Below, piece after piece: positions 42,847 through 49,483 of a stretch of 49,483 nt of DNA (position 1 is the first letter of the stretch; every line of letters starts with the position of its first letter). The stretch spans positions 1-49,483 of the forward strand of contig JAJFKJ010000016.1 in assembly GCA_021773275.1 (NCBI GenBank), written 5' to 3'. The notes under the pieces are model-generated. The model worked only from the letters and a program-made list of their open reading frames with translations, made no database searches and had not been told where the DNA came from. Source of the DNA: Gammaproteobacteria bacterium (GTDB lineage Bacteria; Pseudomonadota; Gammaproteobacteria; JABCZS01). The translations under genes and the position numbers were made by a program.

Positions 42847-44608
42847 GCAACATGATATTCATTATCATATTAAACCCAGCAACCCACAAGCGCATTATTT
42901 TAATATAAAATTAGAGCTTGCAAAACCAGATGCAGACAAGCAACAGTTTTGGATGCCAAGCTGGATTCCTGGCAGTTACAAAATTCGGGATTTTTCACAG
43001 TATATTGTTTGGATCAAAGCTTACAACAAAGCGGGTCCGCTGAGCTTAGTACAGCTCGATAAAAACACATGGGAAGTTGAAGGCTACAATGGCCCATTCA
43101 CTGTTGAATATCAAGTATATGCCTATGATCTCTCGGTTCGTGGTGCTTATTTAGATACAACAAGAGGTTTCTTTAATGGCACGGGCGTATTCTTGGCTGT
43201 CAAGGGACAAGAAGAGCAGCCATGCAGTGTTGATATACAAGCGCCAGACGACAAGCAGTTTAAAACTTGGCGTGTCGCAACAGCACTAGATAGCCATGGT
43301 GCTAAGCGCCATAGTTTTGGGAGTTATCGGGCAGAAAATTATGATGAACTCATTGATCACCCGGTTGAAATGGGCGAGTACGACCTCGTAGAGTTTGAGG
43401 TAATGGGTGTGCCGCACGAAATGGCAATTACAGGCAAGCATCAGGCTGACGTTGCTAGAATAGGTCGTGATCTTGAAAAAATATGCACGCAACACGCCCG
43501 CTTATTTGGTGGTGTGCCCAAAGACATCAAGCGTTATGTTTTTCTTACAACAGTAGTTGGCGAAGGGTATGGCGGATTAGAGCATCGTTCAAGTTGTAGC
43601 CTGATAATCAAGCGTCAAAACCTACCACATAAAAATGTTGCTGAAGCGTCAGATAATTATGCGGCGTTTTTGAGCTTGTGTAGTCATGAGTATTTTCATA
43701 CGTGGAACGTCAAGCGGATTAAACCAGAAGCTTTTCTTCCCTATAAATTAAATACAGAATCTTATACAAAACAGCTTTGGGTATTTGAAGGTTTTACGGA
43801 TTATTACGAAGATGTCGCATTGGCACGCTCAGGCGTCATTACCTTGTTACAATATTTAAAATTGACCGGAGATAAAATAACTAAGATCAATACAAATCCA
43901 GGGTATCAAGTGCAAAGCATTACCGACTCCAGTTTTTGTTGTTGGACAAAGTTCTACAATCCAAACCCTGACACAGTAAACATGATGTCAAGTTATTATG
44001 TAAAAGGATGCTTGATCGCCTGGTGCATAGATACTTATTTACGTGAAAACACGAATTATACGCTCGATGATATCATGCGAAAACTGTGGAAAGAATACGG
44101 TGAGCCTTATGTTGGCGTTCCAGAAGGTAGGGTAGAAGAGATCGTGGTGGAATTTGCCGGTAAAGCCATAAAGCCTTTGTTACAAGAGTGGTTATATGGA
44201 ACAGGGGACTTGCCGCTACATGATGTGGCGCGCACTTATGGCCTAAAGATTGATTTTGTTAACGAGCCGGGAGACCCTAAAGTTTTACTGGGTATTCGTT
44301 TAAACCAGAAAGATCAAACGCATATTGTAATTTGCTACGATAACAGTTGTGCAAAGAAAGCGGGTATTTCAGCAGAGGACAAGCTGATTGCAATCGATAA
44401 TCTTTCGGTCAAAGGTAATACAGTAAAAAATATGCTGTCAGCTTATCACCCTGGCGATATTGTGCCGATACATGTTTTTCGAAATGATGAATTGCTAAGC
44501 TTTGACGTTGAACTTGCTGATAACCCACCTAAAAATGTGACAATGACAGTTTTAGAGAAGGCTTCAGAAAAGCAAAAGCAATTACGCGACGCGTGGCTGC
44601 GTTCGTAG
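42821..44608 (+). CDS. M61 family metallopeptidase with PDZ domain
   Basis: This 595-residue protein resembles M61 glycyl aminopeptidases. The zinc motif is HEYFH (H289, H293) with a downstream ligand Glu323 in FEGFTDYYED, and the N-terminal domain contains FWMPSWIPGSYKIRDFSQ. A PDZ-like region (about 500-570, KAGISAEDKLIAIDNLSV) follows. There is no signal peptide, so it is cytosolic. AAAGGA lies seven bases before the ATG, and the start is inside the end of glpK, suggesting translational coupling. It converges with folK, overlapping it by 27 bp. Confidence 0.88.
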   Translation: MQFLKLGHKQHDIHYHIKPSNPQAHYFNIKLELAKPDADKQQFWMPSWIPGSYKIRDFSQYIVWIKAYNKAGPLSLVQLDKNTWEVEGYNGPFTVEYQVYAYDLSVRGAYLDTTRGFFNGTGVFLAVKGQEEQPCSVDIQAPDDKQFKTWRVATALDSHGAKRHSFGSYRAENYDELIDHPVEMGEYDLVEFEVMGVPHEMAITGKHQADVARIGRDLEKICTQHARLFGGVPKDIKRYVFLTTVVGEGYGGLEHRSSCSLIIKRQNLPHKNVAEASDNYAAFLSLCSHEYFHTWNVKRIKPEAFLPYKLNTESYTKQLWVFEGFTDYYEDVALARSGVITLLQYLKLTGDKITKINTNPGYQVQSITDSSFCCWTKFYNPNPDTVNMMSSYYVKGCLIAWCIDTYLRENTNYTLDDIMRKLWKEYGEPYVGVPEGRVEEIVVEFAGKAIKPLLQEWLYGTGDLPLHDVARTYGLKIDFVNEPGDPKVLLGIRLNQKDQTHIVICYDNSCAKKAGISAEDKLIAIDNLSVKGNTVKNMLSAYHPGDIVPIHVFRNDELLSFDVELADNPPKNVTMTVLEKASEKQKQLRDAWLRS

Positions 44609-44998
44609 TACATCATTCAGCGGTTTCATTACAAATTCACGTTCATGCATCCGTGGGTGGGGTATGGTAAGCGTTGGTGTATCAATGTTGATATCACCAT
44701 ACAAAATAATGTCTAAATCAATGGTGCGCGGTCCATTTTTGATGGTACGAACGCGGCCAAGCATTTGTTCAATCAACAGTAAACGCTGCAGTAAATTGTA
44801 GGGTGACAACGCAGTATTGATGCAACAAACAGCGTTAATGAACAAACCTTGTTCAGTAAAGCCTACAGGTTCGGTCTCGTAGAGTGGTGAGAGTGCAACA
44901 AACTCTGTATGTGGAAGTTGCTTGATATGGGTGACCGCATCCTCAATATGTTTATGCCTATCGTTGAGGTTACTGCCTAGCGCTATATAGCTATACAT
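44582..44998 (-). CDS. folK: HPPK, folate biosynthesis kinase
   Basis: FolK transfers pyrophosphate from ATP to 6-hydroxymethyl-dihydropterin in folate synthesis. The 138-residue protein has IALGSNLNDR, the SPLYETEPVG loop, GPRTIDLDIILYG and IPHPRMHEREFVMKPL, all conserved. It is about 20 residues shorter than E. coli FolK (159): the C-terminus after KPLNDV is unusual and ends where the converging peptidase gene begins to overlap. Its start overlaps the pcnB stop by eight bases. A start two codons upstream (45004) is also possible. Confidence 0.9.
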   Translation of the reverse strand: MYSYIALGSNLNDRHKHIEDAVTHIKQLPHTEFVALSPLYETEPVGFTEQGLFINAVCCINTALSPYNLLQRLLLIEQMLGRVRTIKNGPRTIDLDIILYGDINIDTPTLTIPHPRMHEREFVMKPLNDVLRTQPRVA

Positions 44999-46304
44999 TT
45001 TCATCCTGCTGAGCTCGGGGTTTACGCTGGCGTCGTCTACCTTTTGCTTTAGGCAGTTCTTCAAGCATGTCATCTTGTTGTTCATCGCTGCCATTTTGAA
45101 AACGATGCCACCATTGGGCGCTTTGTTTCAGCTCTTTATCAAACTGGCCGCGGAGCTCGAGAAAATCATAAGCTGCACGGAAAGAAGGGTGGCTTAATAA
45201 ACGAAACGCCTGGTGCTTTTTGACATTCAATAAGCGATCTTGTAAATCCCAGATGCTGCGGCTCATTAACGTAAAACGTTTTGGAATAGCGAGCGCTTTG
45301 TTTACATCCTGTAGCAGTTTATCCATGGCTTCATGTTTCTGCCCATAATGATACGGTGGGTCACCCAATAGCTTTTGGCAATACGCAAGGTATCCTGGCC
45401 AAAGTAGTAATGCGAATAAAAAACCAGGCGAGGTTGTTTGCCGCGATTTGATACGTGAATCAGTGTTGGCTAAGCCTTGTTCAATGAACGCCCAGTCTTG
45501 TTCGGTGTAATGTTTGCTAGGTGGCAGCAATGCTGCGTGAATTCCGTATTCCCGTAATTTTTTCATGGTGGCAATGCTATGGCCTGTGAGCAAAAGCTTC
45601 AAGGACTCTTCATAAATCCGAGAGCTTGGCACTTCTGGTAGCAATTTCAGCGATGACTTAATAGGTTTTGCAGTTGCAGCAGAGATATCGAGATCTAACT
45701 TTGCAGAAAAACGTATAGCGCGCAAAATACGTACAGGGTCTTCACGGTAACGCGTGACGGGGTCGCCAATTAAAGTTAAGGTGCGCGATTCAATATCATC
45801 AATGCCTTTGCAATAATCAACAATCGAAAAATCTGCGATATTGTAGTATAAAGCGTTGATGGTGAAGTCGCGTCGTAATGCATCACTAGTGATATCACCG
45901 TAAACATTATCACGCAGAATTCGCCCACTTTCAGATTGATGTTTCATGAACTTCATTTTGCTGGGCTCTGTGCGGAACGTTGCTACTTCAATAATGTCGC
46001 GTCCAAAATAAATATGAGCTAAGCGAAACCTGCGGCCTATCAAACGGCAATTTCGGAAAAGTCTGCGCAGTTCTTCTGGTGTCGCATCAGTTGCAACATC
46101 AAAATCTTTGGGCGTAATATTAAGTAAAATATCACGCACACATCCGCCCACCAAGTAGGCTTGAAACCCGGCGTTATTCAGGCGATACAAAACGGTGAGT
46201 GCATTTTTTGAAACGCGCTGTCGTGAGAAGGTATGTTCAGCGCGAGGAATAATATGGGCTTTTGGGTTTTTATTCTGTTTGCGTGCGAACAGTTTTTTTA
46301 GCAT
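44991..46304 (-). CDS. pcnB: poly(A) polymerase I
   Basis: PcnB adds A tails to RNA 3' ends and so speeds decay by the degradosome. The 437-residue protein has the nucleotidyltransferase signature VGGCVRDILLNITPKDFDV, with metal-binding D67 and D69, and the following ATDATPEELRRLFRN and GRRFRLAHIYFG motifs, then the RNA-binding region. The last 25 residues are highly basic. The start overlaps the nitroreductase stop by one base (TAATG). The order dksA, (gene), pcnB, folK is the conserved gammaproteobacterial one. Confidence 0.94.
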   Translation of the reverse strand: MLKKLFARKQNKNPKAHIIPRAEHTFSRQRVSKNALTVLYRLNNAGFQAYLVGGCVRDILLNITPKDFDVATDATPEELRRLFRNCRLIGRRFRLAHIYFGRDIIEVATFRTEPSKMKFMKHQSESGRILRDNVYGDITSDALRRDFTINALYYNIADFSIVDYCKGIDDIESRTLTLIGDPVTRYREDPVRILRAIRFSAKLDLDISAATAKPIKSSLKLLPEVPSSRIYEESLKLLLTGHSIATMKKLREYGIHAALLPPSKHYTEQDWAFIEQGLANTDSRIKSRQTTSPGFLFALLLWPGYLAYCQKLLGDPPYHYGQKHEAMDKLLQDVNKALAIPKRFTLMSRSIWDLQDRLLNVKKHQAFRLLSHPSFRAAYDFLELRGQFDKELKQSAQWWHRFQNGSDEQQDDMLEELPKAKGRRRQRKPRAQQDENV

Positions 46305-46969
46305 TATTCATACCACTTGGTAAACTCATCGATATCCAGGCGATCAGTGCGATACTGATTAACAGGATCTGTCATGTCAGGATACCCGATCGCGATGCCA
46401 CAGGCAATGGCATAATGATCATCGAGCTTAAGTACTTGACGTACAATATCAGGATGTTCAGCCAAGGCAGCCTGAGGGCAGGTGCCAAGGTCAAATTCAC
46501 GGGCTGCAACCAAGATGTTTTGTATAAACATGCCAAGATCCATCCAGGAGCCTGTTTCAACGCGGCGGTCCATGTAAATGATCAAACCTACGGAGGCACC
46601 AAAAAATCGATAGTTTTTGTTCCACTGAACCAATCGCTTGTCTGTTTCTTTTTTTTCTATGTGCAGAGCACTGTACAGAGCGAGGCCACAAGCCTGGCGC
46701 CGGCTTTTATATGGCTCAAACCACTCGCTTGGATAATACTGATAGTCAGGGCTATCGGCAACTGCTGCAGCGCGCGCATCAAGAATTTTATCGCCTAGCG
46801 TGTTTAAAACTTCGCCGCGCAGCACGGCAACATGCCATGGTTGTGTATTGACACCAGAAGGTGCATAACGTGCTGCATCAAGAATCTTTCTGATAATGTC
46901 ATTGCTGACGGGTTTATCTACGAATGCACGGATACTCTGCCTTGATTTTATAGCTGAAACAACGTCCAT
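46304..46969 (-). CDS. nitroreductase family flavoprotein
   Basis: This 221-residue protein is a FMN-dependent nitroreductase: MDVVSAIKSRQSIRAFVDKPV and the APSGVNTQPWH motif that contacts FMN are visible, and WMDLGMFIQNILVAARE and FDLGTCP follow. Natural substrates of such enzymes (quinones, nitroaromatics) are unknown here. It occupies the place between dksA and pcnB where E. coli has gluQRS, with a 1-base spacer to dksA, so it is in the same operon. The ATG at 46969 gives the family start. Confidence 0.85.
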   Translation of the reverse strand: MDVVSAIKSRQSIRAFVDKPVSNDIIRKILDAARYAPSGVNTQPWHVAVLRGEVLNTLGDKILDARAAAVADSPDYQYYPSEWFEPYKSRRQACGLALYSALHIEKKETDKRLVQWNKNYRFFGASVGLIIYMDRRVETGSWMDLGMFIQNILVAAREFDLGTCPQAALAEHPDIVRQVLKLDDHYAIACGIAIGYPDMTDPVNQYRTDRLDIDEFTKWYE

Positions 46970-46970
46970 A

Positions 46971-47798
46971 CTAGCTCGAATAATGTTTTTCTTTAATTTC
47001 CGCAAGGGTCTTACAATCGATACAAAGATCTGCGGTAGGACGCGCTTCTAAACGGCGGATGCCGATTTCTTCGCCGCATTGCTCGCAGTAACCGTAGTCA
47101 TTCTGGTTAATTTGATCGAGTGTTTTATCAATTTTGTTGATAAGTTTACGTTCGCGGTCGCGGGCCCGTAACTCTAGTGCAAATTCTTCTTCTTGCGTGG
47201 CGCGATCACTCGGGTCAGCTAAGTTATTGGGTTCGTCCTGTAGATGCGATACAGTACGGTCAACTTTTTCCATCAGTGCTAACTTCCAGCCTTGCAGAAG
47301 GCCAGAAAAATGGTTGCGTTGTTCACCATTCATGTAATCTTCATCTTTATGAATTACATAGGGGACAAATTCTAGTTGTGTTGGGTCAAAAGCATCCGGG
47401 CTTTTGATTGCTACAACATTAGATTTTTCTTTTCGGACAGTCTTTTTAGCTGCAGGTTTTCTTGCTGCAGGTTTTCTTGCTGCAGTTTTCTTAGCTGCAG
47501 GTTTTTTAGCCGCTGGTTTTTTAGTTGCAGTTTTCTTAGCTGCGGGCTTCTTAGCCGCTGGCTTTTTAATTGCAGTTTTCTTAGCTGCAGGCTTTTTAGT
47601 CGCTGGCTTTTTCACAGCCTTTTTAACAGTTTTCTTCGCAGCAGGTTTTTTTACAGCTGTTTTAACAGCTTTTTTAGCAGCAGGCTTTTTAGTGGCAGTT
47701 TTTTTGGCTGCAGGCTTTTTAGCAGCTGGCTTGCGCTTAGTAGTCGTTTTAGATTTGCTCGTAGTTTTACGTTTAGTGCTAGTTGCTTTTTTGGCCAT
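46971..47798 (-). CDS. dksA: DksA transcription factor with long histone-H1-like N-terminal extension
   Basis: Residues about 125-275 are a complete DksA: the coiled-coil tip DPSDRATQEEE keeps D195, D198 and A200, and the zinc finger has C238, C241, C259 and C262 with EIGIRRLEARPTADLCIDC. DksA binds the RNA polymerase secondary channel with ppGpp. Residues 1-124 are about 20 copies of KKPAAKK-type motifs, like bacterial AlgP/histone-H1-like DNA-binding tails. E. coli DksA is 151 residues, which is the length of the C-terminal part. GGAGG lies five bases before the ATG. The gene heads a block with the nitroreductase, pcnB and folK. Confidence 0.93.
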   Translation of the reverse strand: MAKKATSTKRKTTSKSKTTTKRKPAAKKPAAKKTATKKPAAKKAVKTAVKKPAAKKTVKKAVKKPATKKPAAKKTAIKKPAAKKPAAKKTATKKPAAKKPAAKKTAARKPAARKPAAKKTVRKEKSNVVAIKSPDAFDPTQLEFVPYVIHKDEDYMNGEQRNHFSGLLQGWKLALMEKVDRTVSHLQDEPNNLADPSDRATQEEEFALELRARDRERKLINKIDKTLDQINQNDYGYCEQCGEEIGIRRLEARPTADLCIDCKTLAEIKEKHYSS

Positions 47799-47858
47799 AA
47801 CTTCCTCCGACACTCTTTAAGTTGGGTCTATAGTTTATATATATCACAAATAATCTGT

Positions 47859-49181
47859 TTACAACACCACTTTAGCATCAATCTGTTGTTTTGCCAGCTC
47901 TTTAAAGGCATAATTCGCTGCTACTATGGTTTGCTCGATGTCCTCGTCACTGTGGGCAATAGACATAAAGCCCGCTTCATATGCTGCTGGTGCCAAGTAG
48001 ATACCTTGGTCAAGCATGAGATGAAAAAATTGTTTAAAACTTTTAATATCGCAAGCCATCATTTCATCAAAAGTATTGATCACTGGTTTATCGGTGAAGA
48101 AAAAGCCAAACATGCCACATGCATGTTGCGTAATCAAGGGGATGCCCTGTTTTTTGGCAGCTTGTTCAATACCGTCACACAGGGTTTTCGTTTTGTTAGC
48201 CAGCTCTTGGTGAAAACCAGGCTGTTGTACTAATTTTAAACTGGCGAGACCCGCTGCGGTGGCAATTGGGTTACCTGAAAGCGTACCTGCCTGATAAACC
48301 GGCCCTTCAGGTGAAAGCATAGACATGATATCCGCGCGTCCACCGAATGCGCCGACTGGCATGCCGCCACCAATTACTTTACCCAGGGTTGTCATATCAG
48401 GTTTGATGTTATACAAGGCTTGCGCGCCACCTAAGGCGACTCGGAAACCTGTCATGACCTCATCAAAAACAAGTAAGGTGCCATGGGCATCGCATAAATC
48501 CCGCAGGCCTTGTAAAAACCCTTCTTTGGGTAAAATGCAATTCATATTGCCGGTGATAGGCTCTAGAATAATGGCTGCTACTTGCTCCGGGTAGCTTTCT
48601 AAAATCTGTTTTACATGGTCAAGGTTGTTGAAATCAGCAAGCAGAGTATCAGCAACAGTCTCTGGCGGTACGCCCGGAGAGTTAGGTGAGCCAAAGGTTA
48701 AGGCGCCCGAGCCAGCCGCTACCAAAAATGGATCAGCGTGACCGTGATAACAACCGACAAACTTAATAATCTTATTGCGCTTGGTGAAACCGCGCGCGAC
48801 ACGGATGGCGCTCATGGTTGCTTCAGTGCCAGAGTTTACCATGCGGACCTTTTCAATGCTGGGCATGAGCTTGCATATTTCTTGTGCCATGGTGACTTCG
48901 CGCTCAGTTGGGGCGCCATAGCTCAAACCTTGTTTTACCGCAGATTCTACGGCCTTTAAAATATCCGGATGATTATGCCCGCCAATCATCGGGCCCCAAG
49001 AACCGAGGTAATCAATGTATTGATTATCATCCGCATCGATAAATTTGGAACCTTTTGCTTGTTTAATAAAAACAGGGGTGCCACCAACGGCACCAAAAGC
49101 CCTAACTGGCGAATTAACGCCGCCGGGAATAACTTGGCTGGCAGCTTGGAATAGTTGCTTAGACTTTTGATATTGACTCAT
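47859..49181 (-). CDS. hemL: glutamate-1-semialdehyde 2,1-aminomutase
   Basis: HemL makes 5-aminolevulinate from glutamate-1-semialdehyde with PLP, the second step of the C5 haem pathway. The 440-residue protein (E. coli 426) has the N-terminal [12 protein letters not shown], the PLP Lys268 in [18 protein letters not shown], and [10 protein letters not shown]. It is divergent from rubredoxin, a frequent neighbourhood. It lies 60 bp upstream of dksA on the same strand with no visible terminator, so read-through is possible. Confidence 0.95.
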   Translation of the reverse strand: MSQYQKSKQLFQAASQVIPGGVNSPVRAFGAVGGTPVFIKQAKGSKFIDADDNQYIDYLGSWGPMIGGHNHPDILKAVESAVKQGLSYGAPTEREVTMAQEICKLMPSIEKVRMVNSGTEATMSAIRVARGFTKRNKIIKFVGCYHGHADPFLVAAGSGALTFGSPNSPGVPPETVADTLLADFNNLDHVKQILESYPEQVAAIILEPITGNMNCILPKEGFLQGLRDLCDAHGTLLVFDEVMTGFRVALGGAQALYNIKPDMTTLGKVIGGGMPVGAFGGRADIMSMLSPEGPVYQAGTLSGNPIATAAGLASLKLVQQPGFHQELANKTKTLCDGIEQAAKKQGIPLITQHACGMFGFFFTDKPVINTFDEMMACDIKSFKQFFHLMLDQGIYLAPAAYEAGFMSIAHSDEDIEQTIVAANYAFKELAKQQIDAKVVL

Positions 49182-49241
49182 GGGCGCCCCTCAGATTTGT
49201 TCGCAAGTATGATATCATATGTAGCAGAAATGGAGGATATT

Positions 49242-49418
49242 ATGGCTGAAAATTACAAACGTTATATGTGCCTACTGTGTGGTTATATTTACGAAGAAGA
49301 AGCGGGCTGGCCAGAAGATGGTATTGAGCCTGGAACACGTTGGGAAGATGTCCCGATGACTTGGCGTTGCCCTGACTGCGGCGCTATCAAAGACGACTTC
49401 GAAATGGTGGAAATCTAA
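49242..49418 (+). CDS. rubredoxin
   Basis: Rubredoxin is a small Fe(Cys)4 electron carrier. The 58-residue protein has the four ligands C10, C13, C43 and C46 in CLLCGYIY and CPDCG, with the conserved aromatic WEDVPMTW segment. GGAGG lies five bases before the ATG. It may supply electrons to an alkane hydroxylase, a peroxide-reducing enzyme or other oxidase, but no such partner is in the window. It is divergent from hemL. The 65 bases after it show a weak GGG...CCC stem with a T run, possibly a terminator. Confidence 0.93.
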   Translation: MAENYKRYMCLLCGYIYEEEAGWPEDGIEPGTRWEDVPMTWRCPDCGAIKDDFEMVEI

Positions 49419-49483
49419 AAAAGGGGTCAAGTCGTTTTACGCGCCCATTTTTTTTAATAAAACACGACACTGTTACAAAAAAC

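Noticed and set aside
47404-47820. Plus-strand reading frame of 138 residues with FLAAGFLAAVF-type repeats
   Set aside because: It is the antisense of the dksA lysine/alanine repeats and has no start context.
49419-49483. Strong terminator after rubredoxin
   Set aside because: Only a weak GGGG...CCC pairing with a T run is seen, so it was not listed as a feature of its own.

Overview
The window is about 49.5 kb of a chromosome from a gammaproteobacterium. Most genes are orthologous in sequence to E. coli genes (recJ, rnt, fumC, tamA/tamB, ompR/envZ-type, mltF, purL, glpD/glpK, pcnB, folK, dksA, hemL, bfr/bfd) and several neighbourhoods are classical for that class (mltF<->purL, tamA-tamB, bfd-bfr, dksA...pcnB-folK, rubredoxin<->hemL, RpfE-like gene-recJ). 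The moderate-to-low GC, a LbtU-like outer-membrane porin, lysine-rich proteins, lineage-specific membrane proteins with proline-rich tails and many small palindromic repeats point, as inference only, to the Legionellales (Coxiella/Legionella/Berkiella-like, host-associated). There is no tRNA, rRNA, CRISPR array, transposase or prophage gene.

Layout: 1-1905 holds two minus-strand lineage-specific genes whose 3' ends carry the same 77-bp repeat, then a triple-hairpin element. 1906-9581 is mainly a plus-strand block: HD phosphohydrolase, (minus) Mth938-like gene, RpfE-like gene, recJ, S9 peptidase, APC amino-acid transporter, DUF2490 barrel. 9582-9958 is a repeat island. 9959-10749 is the bfd-bfr iron-storage pair with a Fur site inside its promoter. 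11057-14085 has a PPxY-bearing membrane protein, a peroxiredoxin and an LbtU-like porin. 14086-14494 is a second repeat island with three tandem 80-bp units. 14495-28243 carries rnt, a large MscK-like channel, fumC with a small secreted protein, tamB-tamA, and an ABC importer (ATPase + double permease, no binding protein). 28336-31191 has tesA, a glycosyltransferase, an orphan Phd-type antitoxin whose C-terminus is encoded by a repeat, and an unknown membrane protein. 31188-33144 is a two-component system. 33302-39140 has a small membrane protein, mltF and purL. 39182-44608 has a barrel protein, divergent glpD/glpK and an M61 peptidase. 44582-49418 has folK, pcnB, a nitroreductase, a DksA with a histone-H1-like N-terminal extension, hemL and rubredoxin.

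The most unusual content is repetitive DNA. One family has a fixed architecture (9-3-9 hairpin, one base, second hairpin of about 7-3-7) in three copies with different stem sequences; one copy is in frame inside purL, between the synthetase body and the glutaminase domain, and one replaces the end of an antitoxin gene. A second family (80-bp units, 7-5-7 hairpin plus 12-bp-stem hairpin) shows compensatory stem changes between copies. These and other modules abut stop codons and share a short boundary motif (ACTTGCARYAATCY). The other candidates for new biology are two unrelated membrane-anchored proteins that both end in, or contain, eukaryote-type PPxY motifs, and the DksA-histone fusion.
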